Origin: Shewanella colwelliana ATCC 39565
Lineage (GTDB): Bacteria > Pseudomonadota > Gammaproteobacteria > Enterobacterales > Shewanellaceae
DNA length: 64,000 nt
Direction: 5' to 3'
Assembly: GCF_000518705.1 (NCBI RefSeq)
Contig: NZ_JAEC01000014.1
Location: 106,726-170,725 of the forward strand
The notes under the pieces are model-generated. The model worked only from the letters and a program-made list of their open reading frames with translations. It was not told where the DNA came from and made no database searches. Shown piece after piece: positions 25,236 to 35,918 of the stretch. Made by a program: the position numbers and the translations under genes. Position 1 is the stretch's first letter; every line of letters begins with the position of its first letter.

Positions 25236-26864
25236 ATGGAATCACAACGCAATATATTGCTTATCGGTCTGCTTTTTGTCAGCTTTTTGCTGTGGCAGCA
25301 ATGGCAAACAGATAAAAACCCGCAACCCGTTGCAACTCAATCTTCAGTAGTTGCTTCGACTGCCCCAGAATCACACGGTAGTGACGTTCCTGACGCTGAT
25401 GCAGGGCTTCCTGAAGCCGTTGTCGCCTCTAAAGAACTTATTACTGTAACCACTGACCAATTAGTCCTAAAGATTAACCCAGTTGGTGGTGACATTGTTT
25501 ACTCGGCATTGGTATCGCATAAGCTTGAACTCGATAAAGACGAACCTTTCGTGCTTCTTGAGCAAACTAACGATATCTACTATATCGCCCAAAGTGGTTT
25601 GATTGGTCGCAATGGTATAGACAGCAGTGCTAAAGGCCGTGCTCATTTTTCTAGTCAGTCACAGCAATACACTTTAGCTGAAGGCAAAGATACCCTAGAA
25701 GTGCCACTTACCTATGTGGCAGACAATGGCGTTACTTACACCAAAGTCTTTGTACTACACCGTGGCAAGTTCAACATAGATGTAGACTACCGTATTAACA
25801 ATACATCGTCTGAACAGCTTCAAGTGCAGATGTATGGCCAAATCAAGCACAGCATCAAAAAAAGCGAAAGCAGCATGATGATGCCGACTTACCGTGGCTC
25901 AGCATTCTCAACACAAGATACGCGCTACGAAAAGTACAGCTTTGAAGATATGGCTGACAAAAACCTAGACAAGAAAACACTGGGTGGTTGGGCTGCAATG
26001 CTACAACACTACTTTGTTTCTGCTTGGGTACCACCAGCAAACGATCAAAACACTATCTTCTCTAGCATCAGTGCTGGTGGGTTAGCTAACATAGGTTTCC
26101 GCGGCGCGGTATACGATATTGCCCCAGGTGCAAACCAAACCATCAATGCTCAGTTCTATGTTGGTCCTAAGGATCAAGCAGCACTGTCTGAAATCTCTGA
26201 ATCACTCAACTTAGTGGTCGACTATGGTTTCTTATGGTGGTTAGCAGTACCTATCTACAAACTATTGATGATCTTCCAATCACTAGTAGGTAACTGGGGT
26301 GCAGCGATTATTCTTATCACACTAACCGTACGTGGTTTGTTGTACCCGCTGACTAAAGCACAATACACCTCTATGGCTAAGATGCGTAACCTGCAGCCTA
26401 AGCTTGCAGAGATGAAAGAGCGCTTTGGTGACGACCGTCAGAAGATGGGCCAAGCCATGATGGAGCTGTATAAGAAAGAGAAAGTTAACCCTATGGGTGG
26501 CTGTCTTCCTATCTTGCTACAGATGCCAATCTTCATTGCGCTTTACTGGGTACTGCTAGAAAGCGTTGAATTACGCCACGCACCGTTTATGCTTTGGATT
26601 ACTGACTTGTCAGTACAAGATCCTTACTACGTGATGCCAATCCTAATGGGTATCTCGATGTTCTTGATGCAGAAAATGCAGCCAATGGCACCTACGATGG
26701 ACCCAATGCAAGTGAAGATGATGCAGTGGATGCCTGTGGTATTTACCGTGTTCTTCCTGTGGTTCCCAGCGGGTCTAGTACTTTACTGGTTAGTCGGTAA
26801 CTTGGTAGCGATTACACAGCAGAAGATCATCTATGCTGGTTTGGAGAAAAAAGGGTTAAAATAA
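25236..26864 (+). CDS. yidC: Membrane protein insertase YidC
   Basis: Inner-membrane insertase acting alone or with SecYEG. 542 residues: an N-terminal membrane anchor (residues about 5-21), a large periplasmic beta domain (about 60-340) and a C-terminal bundle with several membrane segments. The conserved hydrophilic-groove Arg is in [17 protein letters not shown], and [21 protein letters not shown] is the family signature. A terminator follows. Confidence 0.97.
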   Translation: MESQRNILLIGLLFVSFLLWQQWQTDKNPQPVATQSSVVASTAPESHGSDVPDADAGLPEAVVASKELITVTTDQLVLKINPVGGDIVYSALVSHKLELDKDEPFVLLEQTNDIYYIAQSGLIGRNGIDSSAKGRAHFSSQSQQYTLAEGKDTLEVPLTYVADNGVTYTKVFVLHRGKFNIDVDYRINNTSSEQLQVQMYGQIKHSIKKSESSMMMPTYRGSAFSTQDTRYEKYSFEDMADKNLDKKTLGGWAAMLQHYFVSAWVPPANDQNTIFSSISAGGLANIGFRGAVYDIAPGANQTINAQFYVGPKDQAALSEISESLNLVVDYGFLWWLAVPIYKLLMIFQSLVGNWGAAIILITLTVRGLLYPLTKAQYTSMAKMRNLQPKLAEMKERFGDDRQKMGQAMMELYKKEKVNPMGGCLPILLQMPIFIALYWVLLESVELRHAPFMLWITDLSVQDPYYVMPILMGISMFLMQKMQPMAPTMDPMQVKMMQWMPVVFTVFFLWFPAGLVLYWLVGNLVAITQQKIIYAGLEKKGLK

Positions 26865-26882
26865 CCTTTAGTTCCAACTGAT

Positions 26883-26930
26883 AAAAGCGGCTGGATACCT
26901 TAGGTATTAGCCGCTTTTCTCTTTTATGAA
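26883..26930 (+). terminator. Terminator after yidC
   Basis: Stem AAAAGCGGCT / AGCCGCTTTT around a longer loop that itself holds ATACCTTAGGTAT, then TCTCTTTT. It may be only partial, since mnmE follows after about 50 bases. Confidence 0.75.
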
Positions 26931-26966
26931 ACACCTTATTTTGTCAATTTTATAGGAATCACAGTA

Positions 26967-28328
26967 ATGACAACTGATACGATTGTGGCACAAGCAACCG
27001 CGCCCGGACGCGGCGGTGTGGGTATCATCCGTATCTCTGGCGACAAAGCCAGTGACGTCGCCATGTCTGTTTTAGGACATCTACCTAAAACCCGCTACGC
27101 CGATTACTGTGATTTTAAAGCCACCGATGGTGAAGTGATTGACCAAGGCATTGCGCTTTACTTTAAAGGCCCTAACTCCTTTACTGGTGAAGATGTACTT
27201 GAGCTTCAAGGTCACGGTGGCCAAATCGTTCTAGATATGTTGATTAAACGGGTCATGGAAGTGAGCGGTGTCCGTATTGCCAAGCCAGGTGAGTTTAGTG
27301 AGCAAGCGTTTATGAACGATAAGCTCGACTTAACCCAAGCTGAGGCCATTGCTGACTTAATTGATGCGACCAGTGAACAAGCGGCTAAAAGCGCCTTAAA
27401 CTCAATGCAGGGGGAATTTTCAACCCAAGTACACGAGCTAGTTGAGCAAGTGACTAACCTGCGTCTGTATGTTGAGGCCGCCATCGACTTCCCAGATGAA
27501 GAGGTCGACTTTCTATCCGACGGCAAAATAGCCAACGCACTCTATAACATCATCAGCAAGCTTGATCATGTGCAAGTAAGTGCCAAGCAGGGTGCAATTA
27601 TTCGCGAAGGGATGAAAGTCGTCATTGCAGGCCGTCCCAATGCGGGTAAATCAAGTCTACTTAACGCCTTGGCAGGCAAAGAGTCTGCCATTGTGACAGA
27701 AATAGCAGGTACTACACGTGATGTATTGCGTGAACACATTCATCTTGATGGTATGCCGCTGCACATTATCGATACCGCAGGTTTGCGTGACACCACAGAT
27801 ACCGTTGAGTTAATCGGTATTGAGCGTGCGTGGGCTGAAATCGACACCGCCGACCAAGTATTGTTTATGGTTGATGGCACCACAACAGATGCCGTAGACC
27901 CTCATGACATCTGGCCAGACTTTATTGAGCGCTTACCCAAAAACTTAGGAATTACCGTGGTACGCAACAAAGCCGACTTAACCGGAGAATCACTTGATAC
28001 AACCCAGGAACTTGGCCATAAAGTATTCCGTTTGTCCGCCAAAACAGGCTTAGGCGTTGAAGAACTCAAAGCACACCTAAAATCACTCATGGGTTATCAA
28101 AGTAACCTTGAAGGTGGCTTTATTGCCCGTAGACGCCATTTAGAGGCTTTAGAGCTTGCGACAAGTCACCTGATGCTAGGAAAAGAGCAGTTAGAGGTTT
28201 ATGAAGCCGGTGAGTTACTCGCAGAAGAGTTACGCATGTGCCAAATGGCCCTGTCTGAAATTACTGGAAAATTCACGTCTGATGATCTGCTGGGAAAAAT
28301 ATTTAGCTCATTCTGTATAGGTAAATAG
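26967..28328 (+). CDS. mnmE: tRNA modification GTPase MnmE
   Basis: GTPase that with MnmG installs the aminomethyl/carboxymethylaminomethyl group on U34 of several tRNAs. 453 residues, complete: it begins with [20 protein letters not shown], has the G1 loop [14 protein letters not shown] near residue 221, G2/G3 (GTTRD, DTAGL), G4 NKAD, and ends in the invariant FCIGK. In this genome mnmG is not adjacent; an 8-kb block and mioC-oriC separate them. Confidence 0.98.
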   Translation: MTTDTIVAQATAPGRGGVGIIRISGDKASDVAMSVLGHLPKTRYADYCDFKATDGEVIDQGIALYFKGPNSFTGEDVLELQGHGGQIVLDMLIKRVMEVSGVRIAKPGEFSEQAFMNDKLDLTQAEAIADLIDATSEQAAKSALNSMQGEFSTQVHELVEQVTNLRLYVEAAIDFPDEEVDFLSDGKIANALYNIISKLDHVQVSAKQGAIIREGMKVVIAGRPNAGKSSLLNALAGKESAIVTEIAGTTRDVLREHIHLDGMPLHIIDTAGLRDTTDTVELIGIERAWAEIDTADQVLFMVDGTTTDAVDPHDIWPDFIERLPKNLGITVVRNKADLTGESLDTTQELGHKVFRLSAKTGLGVEELKAHLKSLMGYQSNLEGGFIARRRHLEALELATSHLMLGKEQLEVYEAGELLAEELRMCQMALSEITGKFTSDDLLGKIFSSFCIGK

Positions 28329-28728
28329 TCAAAAATAACCGTTCCAAATTAGGGCTTCTAAAAGCTATTCAAACGCACCAAAATAGATGCCCTTAAATAT
28401 CCCGCAACCACAGGCCCTGCGGCACGACAATCGCTCATAATTCAAACAAAAAACAGTCGATCGTATTAAGATCTTGATGCATTTTGGTGCATAAATACCC
28501 AAGATCTTGATCAAATTAATCAACAGAGATATCAACAAGTAATTAAAACACTGATCTTATCCACTAAAAAACAACCAAAACGATATATCTATATGTTTTT
28601 TAATTGTTTTTTAAATTTATATATCACTACAGCCTTTTGCATCACGATCCAGTTTTAGATCAAATCAAAAAAGTTATACTCAGCAACTTGGATAACTTTT
28701 TTAGCTCGATCTACGCCAGATCTAGGTT
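28329..28728. other. AT- and GATC-rich intergenic region between mnmE and hrpB
   Basis: 400 bases without a visible gene. It is very A/T-rich and carries about nine GATC sites and one near-match DnaA box (TTATCCACT, 28557-28565). Convergent 3' ends of mnmE and hrpB flank it. No clear terminator or promoter was recognised. Confidence 0.5.
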
Positions 28729-31248
28729 TCATTTAACGTCAACGACACGACTGGCTTTTTTATACTGTATTTTCCAGCCCTGCCAGCGCGGTAATTCCCA
28801 CCGTTTTGGACCTGTTTTTCGCTGTCCCCCGCCATACTCAAGCAGGACAAATTTTCGCTTAGGAAAGTAGCTCACATTCAGCCTAAGATCGGCCAACACC
28901 ACTTCAACAGGATAATGCTGATCAAACTCCGCTCGCTGCCAGCTTGGTACACCATTAAACAGTAGATCCTCAGCATCAATCAGCGCAAGATCATCAAAGG
29001 TTTCTACTCCCAATGCCAACAGCCGCTCTTCAAGATAGCGATGTAATGCCAAAGGTTGGTCAAAATCAGCCACATCACCAACTAACGGATCTTGATGCTT
29101 GCCCAATGCCAGCCAAATATTCCATGCAGCAATATCTCTTGTCAGTTGTAGGCTAAGCCCCTTGAAACTGCGCCCTTCACAAATGCTGCGTACAATCGCT
29201 TCAATAGCTTGCTCACCCGAAACTTGCTTACGATAGGTAGCAATAATACGTCCGGCATAGACACGCTCAATCAACACCGCCGCATCATCAGCCTGCTCTT
29301 TATTACTTGCTAATCTTTCCTCACCCAATTTCGCGTCCAGTAACGTATCAACCGAAACTGGCACCATGCAGGTAGCTAAATTCAATGTCTGTTTTGCGCC
29401 TCGTCCTGCTATAGCAAATTGATCGAACACCACGGCAGCAGTGGGTAATACCTGTTTATCTATGGCAATGTCAAAACGAGAGTCCCGCGCAATTTGCACC
29501 TCGCTAAAGCCATTCCCCAATGCTTGCGGGCGTTTTTCTCGGCGTATAAATGCCAATGAAGGCAACGCATCAATCGCTGCTAAGCACCAACGCTGCCTTA
29601 ATGTACTGTCGGATAACTCATTTACATGACTGCTGGGTAAATTGAGCACCTCTCTTATCTGCTTAGCCAACATACGAGCCTCCTTGAGCAAGCTAATATT
29701 TGCGTCGGTGAGCGATAGCCACTCTGGCGCCGCACCACGCAACAGCTTAATCATTAAATAGCCATCACAACCAAAGGGTTCCCATAACCCAAGTTGTTGC
29801 AGGCCAAACTCATCGCTAGGCAATGTATAAACCTGACCCGGTACGGTTAAAGCGGCAGCTAAATCAACCATCAAACCCTTGCAGGTATCATCTGGCATAG
29901 CACTAATTAAGTGGGCAAATTGGGTATCTATGGGGAGTGGGAATAGCTTTCTACCATGAGTAGTAACTTGCCCAGCGTTATCAATCGCTGTCATCGACAA
30001 TAATTGCTGTGTCGCCTTAGTTAACGACTTCTCAGGTAATTGATCGACAAAAGGCAGTCTTGACAACAGATAACCGCTGCAAGCAGCCGCAAGCATTGGC
30101 TCCACCAACTCCTCTCTTTGCAATTCTGGCGGAGTTATCGCCTCGAGCGGTGCGCCTTTGCCCCATAAACGAATACAGATCCCGGCTTGTACCCGCCCCG
30201 CTCTACCAAGCCGTTGTTCGCTGCTGGCTTTTGAGATTCGTGCTAACGACAACACAGTACGGCCATTCCGTTGATGTGTGCGGCGCTCAAGGCCCGAGTC
30301 AACCACGGCTGTCACCCCGGGAATCGTCAACGAGGTTTCAGCCACATTGGTGGCAAAGATCACCCGTTGATGCAAAGTCTCAGATAATATTGCTTGTTGC
30401 TGTTTAGCATCGATACCACCATGTAATCCCAGTAGTTCAAGGGATTCATGCTTGGCTAATAAACTATGGCAGGTCTGCAGACAAAGTTGGATCTCCCGCT
30501 TACCCGGTAAAAACACCAAGATGTCACCCCTGGTTTCCGCGAGTAGCGTTTCCACAGCATATTTTACGTTTTTATCAATATCACGCACATCGGCAAGATG
30601 ATGACTCTCTGCAGATTGGTACCTTAGTTCCACGTGAAACCTTCGCCCTTCGGCTTGTAATCTGGCAGCTTTATTTCCATATTTATCAGTTAAATAGTTA
30701 GCTAAACGCTCGCCGTCAATGGTAGCAGAGGTGATAACTAAACGATGCTTGTCAGCGCTTTTAAGCAATGCCAACAGCAGATCAGTGTCCCAGCGACGCT
30801 CATGAAACTCATCGATAATAATGGTATCAAAACAGACTAACCCAGCTTTATCCCCCAACTCATTGTTGTCAGTACCTTCGGCATTAGCAGAGAGCCAGCG
30901 CAATGCAATACCGGGCGTTACAAAAGCAATATCCGTCTGTTCATTCACCGTAGAGTCAAAGCGAATAGCATAACCAACCTGCAAGAGAGTCTGTTTGGCG
31001 ACAAAGTCGGCCAGAGCTAAACAGGCCACCCGCCTAGGCTCTATCACCAACACCCGCTTAGCCTTTCCCTCTGTATTAGCCTCAGTACACCAAAGCGGTA
31101 AACGAGTCGATTTACCCGAACCAGTGTCAGACTCCACCACCATGTGATGATGCTCAATCGCTAACTTAAACTCTTTATAAAGTTTATCTATCGGCAAAGT
31201 GGGCAAAGAAAATGCAGAGTCTGAAGAGTTAGGCATGATTAGCGACAA
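28729..31248 (-). CDS. hrpB: ATP-dependent RNA helicase HrpB
   Basis: DExH-box helicase of the HrpB family (about 810-840 residues; 839 here). Walker A SDTGSGKSTRLPLW near residue 41, DEFHERR (motif II), VITSATI (motif III), NVAETSLTIPGV and QRLGRAGRVQAG (motif VI) are all present, with the HrpB C-terminal domain ending WELPRWQGWKIQYKKASR. The cellular role of HrpB is poorly known. A parS-like site lies inside at 30626-30641. It is the first gene of the block that separates mnmE from mioC. Confidence 0.95.
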   Translation of the reverse strand: MSLIMPNSSDSAFSLPTLPIDKLYKEFKLAIEHHHMVVESDTGSGKSTRLPLWCTEANTEGKAKRVLVIEPRRVACLALADFVAKQTLLQVGYAIRFDSTVNEQTDIAFVTPGIALRWLSANAEGTDNNELGDKAGLVCFDTIIIDEFHERRWDTDLLLALLKSADKHRLVITSATIDGERLANYLTDKYGNKAARLQAEGRRFHVELRYQSAESHHLADVRDIDKNVKYAVETLLAETRGDILVFLPGKREIQLCLQTCHSLLAKHESLELLGLHGGIDAKQQQAILSETLHQRVIFATNVAETSLTIPGVTAVVDSGLERRTHQRNGRTVLSLARISKASSEQRLGRAGRVQAGICIRLWGKGAPLEAITPPELQREELVEPMLAAACSGYLLSRLPFVDQLPEKSLTKATQQLLSMTAIDNAGQVTTHGRKLFPLPIDTQFAHLISAMPDDTCKGLMVDLAAALTVPGQVYTLPSDEFGLQQLGLWEPFGCDGYLMIKLLRGAAPEWLSLTDANISLLKEARMLAKQIREVLNLPSSHVNELSDSTLRQRWCLAAIDALPSLAFIRREKRPQALGNGFSEVQIARDSRFDIAIDKQVLPTAAVVFDQFAIAGRGAKQTLNLATCMVPVSVDTLLDAKLGEERLASNKEQADDAAVLIERVYAGRIIATYRKQVSGEQAIEAIVRSICEGRSFKGLSLQLTRDIAAWNIWLALGKHQDPLVGDVADFDQPLALHRYLEERLLALGVETFDDLALIDAEDLLFNGVPSWQRAEFDQHYPVEVVLADLRLNVSYFPKRKFVLLEYGGGQRKTGPKRWELPRWQGWKIQYKKASRVVDVK
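30626..30641. other. parS-like site inside hrpB
   Basis: AGTTCCACGTGAAACC holds the CACGTG core with GTTCC and GAAAC arms, differing from the consensus only at the two end bases. It is the parS-like site nearest to oriC (about 6 kb away). Confidence 0.72.
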
Positions 31249-31361
31249 TGATTAGTAATGGGTACAATGATAACGCGCCAATAGATAAATGGGGCAACTT
31301 TAACCGCTAAGCTTCAACTTTCACACTAGAGCCATTACAGATTCAACAGCAAGGCTTGTAA

Positions 31362-32072
31362 TCAAGGTAGCTTGTAAGCAAAGTACTTGCGTTTATCTGG
31401 CCCACTGGCATTAGTGCTAACTTTGTTAGGGTGCTTATACTCATCCCAACTCGCCACATTACGACCACGATTAAGGTGCGGAAACCCCTCTCCTTCACTG
31501 CAACTGTGTATGGGATTATCTATGGACCGTTCGCCACTGAGGTTTAAATCGCGGGCTAAAAACTGACGCAATTGAGACAAACTATCAGGCTCGCTAATAT
31601 CGATACCGATAAAGTTATTTATGTTAGATTGTTTAAAATAATCAATTACTTGTTTTTTATGGCTAAGGTAACTACGCACTAAATGTTCGGCATCCAAAGG
31701 ATTATCAATGCCGTTCACATCAAAACTATGGTTAAAACTTCGTTTTAATATTGGATGAAACTTGCCAGTCTTATTATCTAAATGCACCATCATGCGGCTA
31801 AGTAGCATCTGCATCGATGGCACCCAAGCATCTAAGGCCCGCTCCAGATAAACAAATTTGGCATTGGGATAGAGCTGATGTAATTGCTTATAATCACTAA
31901 AGCATGGCGCATCAGACACCACATCTGCCAACTCAAACGCCTGCTTAGTAAATGCCTGATGCGCCACCTTATAGCCCATCTCTAACAAAGCCACACTGAC
32001 ACTCGTTGTCCCAGTTCTTGGCAGGCCGATGATGAAGATTTTGTGACTATTACAATCAAACTTAGTGATCAA
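31362..32072 (-). CDS. Sulfotransferase family protein
   Basis: 236-residue protein starting with a P-loop-like 5'-phosphosulfate binding motif IGLPRTGTTSVSVALLE near residue 15, followed by KFVYLERALDAWVPSMQ, which matches the 3'-phosphate-binding region of PAPS-dependent sulfotransferases. No signal peptide. The acceptor is unknown; it could be a carbohydrate or a lipid. It stands alone in the accessory block between hrpB and the broken HNH gene. The P-loop could also fit a nucleotide kinase, but the rest favours sulfotransferase. Confidence 0.8.
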   Translation of the reverse strand: MITKFDCNSHKIFIIGLPRTGTTSVSVALLEMGYKVAHQAFTKQAFELADVVSDAPCFSDYKQLHQLYPNAKFVYLERALDAWVPSMQMLLSRMMVHLDNKTGKFHPILKRSFNHSFDVNGIDNPLDAEHLVRSYLSHKKQVIDYFKQSNINNFIGIDISEPDSLSQLRQFLARDLNLSGERSIDNPIHSCSEGEGFPHLNRGRNVASWDEYKHPNKVSTNASGPDKRKYFAYKLP

Positions 32073-32218
32073 TTTCTACTGTATCTAATAAATTAAAGTA
32101 ATAAAATAAAGGGATACTAACAGGGTTAACACTCAGTAAATTAATAGATAGTATATATTAATCAACAAAATAATCGGCTATCTTTGATGATAACCAAAAA
32201 TCCTAATGAGAAGTAATA

Positions 32219-32966
32219 ATGACAGAACGTCGCCCATGGTCACGGAATGACTTACTGGTAGCATTCTATCTCTATAATAAAACATCATTTGGAAAAATCA
32301 GCGCTCGAAATCCAGAGATAATAAAAGTATCTAACCTTTTAAATCGAACTCCTTCTTCTCTATCAATGAAAATGGCCAATATAGCCAGTTGTGATCCAAG
32401 AGTCTGGCCGCAATGGACTAAAAGGAGCATCGAAAGCTGACAAGGATATGTGGGCAGAGATGTCTACCGATTGGGAAAATTTTTATATCACAAGTGTTGA
32501 AGCATTCCTTACTATCGCCAATAAACATGAAGAAAGTGAATCAACAGATAGCAACTTCATCGGCCGCGAAAGATTAGTTCAATCAAAGGCCCGTATCGGA
32601 CAAAACCAATTCCGCCAGATAATACTGAGTTCTTATAATGATAAATGCTGTATTACAGATTTGAGTATTCCTAATTTATTGGTCGCGAGCCACATTATGC
32701 CTTGGAGTGCTAAGCCAAGTGAACGATTGAATCCGTGTAATGGATTGTGCCTATCGAGTATTCATGACAGTGCTTTTGACCAAGGTCTGCTCACACTCAA
32801 CTCAAATCTAGAAGTCGTGTTATCGAGCAAACTACTACATCAAAATAATCCATTTGTGGATTACTCCTTTAAACAATACGAGGGAAAATCTATTACCCTT
32901 CCAACTAAATTTATTCCAAAAGAAGAGTTCTTAGCCCATCACCGCATAGAGATATTTCAGCAATAA
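32219..32966 (+). pseudogene. HNH endonuclease gene broken by a frameshift
   Basis: The first frame (32219-32440) has the N-terminal domain of a known HNH nuclease family: RPWSRNDLLVAFYLYNK, then SARNPEIIKVSNLLNRTPSSL. The second frame (to 32966) continues with SGRNGLKGASKADKDMW and the HNH part: CCITDLSIPNLLVASHIMPW, NPCNGLCLSSIHDSAFD. The frames overlap at 32391-32440, so one indel near 32400 splits the gene. Intact relatives, found beside restriction systems or alone, are about 240-290 residues. The HNH half alone would lack its N-terminal domain. Confidence 0.82.
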
Positions 32967-33181
32967 CAACGGATCAATAAGCCCATATACATTGACCAAC
33001 TCACAGATGTTTAGCATAAATAAATGAGTAACGTTATCAATTAACTGCACCGTTCGCTAACACCGTAAACCTACCCTGCCAGTATTTAACGGTTTTAAAC
33101 ACCACTTCACTTTCATTTCTAATCGATCGCTGTAAAATCCGCGCCTTGTTTTAATCTCAAACCTTAAGCAGCCTATTTTTG

Positions 33182-33823
33182 ATGATCGATCTCAATCTAC
33201 TGCCACTCTATTTAACCAGTGTTATCGCCCTGCTCTTTATTCCTGGTCCGGATATGTTGCTGATCGCCAGCTCTAGCCTGAGTTATGGTAAGAAAGTCGG
33301 TGTCTATGCCAGTTTTGGCAATGCGACATCGGGACTTATTTTGACATTGCTGGCGGCAATGGGCGTTTCTGCACTCATAGCGGTTAATCCATTAGCTTTA
33401 GAACTACTTCGTATATTAGGTGCCGCTTACTTATTGAAGATGGGATGGGATTGTATTCGCGCCAGTGCAGCCGACGCGCCGCAAATAGAGCAAAATAACA
33501 ATCTTGCTAAGCTACTCTATCGCCGCGCGGTAATGAGTAATCTACTCAACCCTAAAGCATTGATCTTTTTTGTACTGTTTCTACCGCAATTTGTCTCGAC
33601 TCAACTAAATGCCAGCTCGGGTGAGCAGATGCTAGCATTAGGACTGCTGTTAAACGTAATGGGATTACTGTTTAACCTATTGCTGGTGGCTATGGTTGGG
33701 ACGTTAGGTAAACCATTATTAAATAATGAAAAGTTTAGAACATATCAAAACAAATTTATGGGCGTTATCTTTTTTGCCTTAGCGCTATGGCTATTGGCCT
33801 CACAAGTACAAAGCATTAACTAG
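33182..33823 (+). CDS. LysE/RhtB family amino acid exporter
   Basis: 213-residue inner-membrane protein with about six hydrophobic segments, of the LysE/RhtB family that exports amino acids such as homoserine, threonine or leucine. The family motif FIPGPDMLLIASSSLSYGKKVG is seen near residue 20, and NLLNPKALIFFVLFLPQF in the middle. ATG 33182 is preferred over the TTG one codon earlier. The substrate cannot be told from sequence. Confidence 0.9.
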   Translation: MIDLNLLPLYLTSVIALLFIPGPDMLLIASSSLSYGKKVGVYASFGNATSGLILTLLAAMGVSALIAVNPLALELLRILGAAYLLKMGWDCIRASAADAPQIEQNNNLAKLLYRRAVMSNLLNPKALIFFVLFLPQFVSTQLNASSGEQMLALGLLLNVMGLLFNLLLVAMVGTLGKPLLNNEKFRTYQNKFMGVIFFALALWLLASQVQSIN

Positions 33824-33935
33824 TACCTAACACTGATAGTAAAGTCAGCACTAAAAAGAGTGCAAAAATGGCTACAGAAAATGTTCTTCGTAGCCATATT
33901 CAATCCAACCTATTCCTAGCATACAGCACTGATAT

Positions 33936-34917
33936 TCAGAACTTTTCTTTATCTGCACCATATTCAACAATGGTGTCTCGATATAGTTTAAGTAGGACTT
34001 GATCTTTTACCGCTACACCGATCCGTTGATGCGCATTATCTTGCCAGTCATCATGCAAGTATTTTCGACCATCATACTTTTGCATTGTGTGCCCTTCTGC
34101 TGGGCCATCAGTCACTACCCGTATAGGCCCTTCACGCAGGGTAAACAGTGTCGGATCGATAACATAGGCGATTGCCGATGGATCATGCACATGGCAACCC
34201 TCTAGTCCCACCTTTTCGGAGTAGAACTTAAGGTAATAACGGCTAATATCCCAGATGAATTGACCCACTTCGCCCGCATCATCACGCAATTGATCTAAAT
34301 ATTCACGGGTAAAGAAGCTCTCTTCGGTAACATCTAAACCAATGACCACCACTGGCCATGATGCGGTAAATACCTTGTCTGCGGCATGGGGATCGTCATG
34401 AATATTGGCCTCAGCATACGGAGTGACATTGCCACGATGACCGTTAACACCAAATGCCCCCCCCCATCACTACCACCTCTTTAACAAGAGAGACGATTTC
34501 GGGTTCAGCCTCTAAAGCCAATGCCAAGTTAGTCAGTGGCCCCACTGCGACTAAAGTAATTTCACCAGGTTCAGCGTTAACCGCATCGATAATATATTGG
34601 TACGCTGGACGGGGGTCGGCTTGAGCGGTTAATGCCTTTGGCGCATGCACATCACCAAAACCCGTTTCACCATGTACCACTACGGTTGGGCCCACTGGAG
34701 GCCGAACGATTGGTTTGGCCGCACCTTTAGCCACATCAGCACTGAAACCATATTTTTGTTTTAAAAATAATGCATTATGTGTCGCGTTATCAATGGTGGC
34801 ATTGCCATATACCGTAGTAATCGCCTTAAGTTCAATCGCTGGGTGCGCCTGGGCAAACAGTATTGCCATGGCATCATCAATCCCAGGATCTGTATCGAGT
34901 ATTATTTTATTTATCAT
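33936..34917 (-). pseudogene. Nucleoside hydrolase gene split at a nine-C tract
   Basis: Inosine-uridine-preferring nucleoside hydrolase fold. The first frame starts INKIILDTDPGIDDAMAI, the calcium-binding DxDxxxDD motif, and reaches VKEVVVMGGG before a premature stop at 34444. The second frame resumes with FGVNGHRGNVTPYAEANIH and runs to 33936. They meet at nine consecutive C on the plus strand (34457-34465). With eight the reading frame is intact and gives 326 residues, the family length. The catalytic region HDPSAIAYVIDPTLF lies in the second part. Either phase-variable, decayed or a sequencing error. Confidence 0.85.
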
Positions 34918-35150
34918 TATCTAATGTCTCGCAGTCGCTCAATAAATGGGAAAAATCTGTAGCCCAAGATACCTCTAGTTTGCCAAAACTTATGTGATAA
35001 TGCTTTTATCCGTGATGATCAAACCAATAAAAATCGCACTTTTACCTATATATAGCCAAAACCCTCATTGAGCTATACCCACCTCAAATGTGACCCAAAA
35101 ACCGTAGCTATTACGTATATACTCAATTAATCGCCCAGTAGACACTCATT

Positions 35151-35918
35151 TTGATGTTAGATAAAAGCCAACTTAGTCCAACAATTAAACCACTCAATCA
35201 ACAAGCTGAGATTGAAAAGTTTGATGCACTAGCCGCTGAATGGCGCGATCCCAACGGCAAATTCAAACATGTTTTGGCCTTTAATCAAACACGTTTAACC
35301 GCCATTGAAAACGCCATTGCACAGCATTTTAAGCGCGATCTTAATCAAGACATTCCCTTTCAGGGACTGAGGATCTTAGATATTGGGTGCGGTGTAGGCC
35401 TACTATGTGAACCCTTAGCAAGCCAAGGCGCTGACGTAACTGGTATCGATGCCAGTGCTTACAACATTCGCTTGGCGCAGCAACATGCAAATAACTGGTC
35501 TATAAAAGTTGAATATAAACATTGCCTTGCAGATGATTTACTCAATACTGAGCAAGAGTATGATGTGATTTTAAATACAGAGGTTATTGAGCATGTTGAA
35601 GATAAGCATCAGCTGATAGAGATCTGTTGTGATGCCTTGGCACCGGGCGGACTATTAGTCATGGCCACGCTGAACCGTACCGTTAAATCTTACTTAATCG
35701 CCATTATTGGTGCTGAATATGTGATGGGTTATCTGCCAAAGGGAACCCATGAATGGCAGCACTTTGTTAAACCACAAGAGATAAGCCAGCAGCTCAATGC
35801 TAAAGGTCTAAACACTTTATCGGTTGAAGGAGTTAAATTTAATCCATTAATAAACAAGTGGAAAATAACAAAAGAAACAAGCGTTAACTATCTGCTTTAT
35901 GCAGAAAAACCTACCTAA
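35151..35918 (+). CDS. UbiG-like SAM-dependent methyltransferase
   Basis: 255-residue class I methyltransferase of the UbiG type, which adds the O-methyl groups in ubiquinone synthesis. SAM motif I LDIGCGVGLLCEPLA near residue 75, VTGIDASAYNIRLAQ, then NTEVIEHVED and ALAPGGLLVMATLNRT. The segment KSYLIAIIGAEYVMGYLPKGTHEW is more like alphaproteobacterial UbiG than the gammaproteobacterial form. In Shewanella the usual ubiG is near gyrA, so this may be a second copy obtained by transfer. A TTG at 35151 is followed by ATG at 35154. Confidence 0.82.
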   Translation: MMLDKSQLSPTIKPLNQQAEIEKFDALAAEWRDPNGKFKHVLAFNQTRLTAIENAIAQHFKRDLNQDIPFQGLRILDIGCGVGLLCEPLASQGADVTGIDASAYNIRLAQQHANNWSIKVEYKHCLADDLLNTEQEYDVILNTEVIEHVEDKHQLIEICCDALAPGGLLVMATLNRTVKSYLIAIIGAEYVMGYLPKGTHEWQHFVKPQEISQQLNAKGLNTLSVEGVKFNPLINKWKITKETSVNYLLYAEKPT

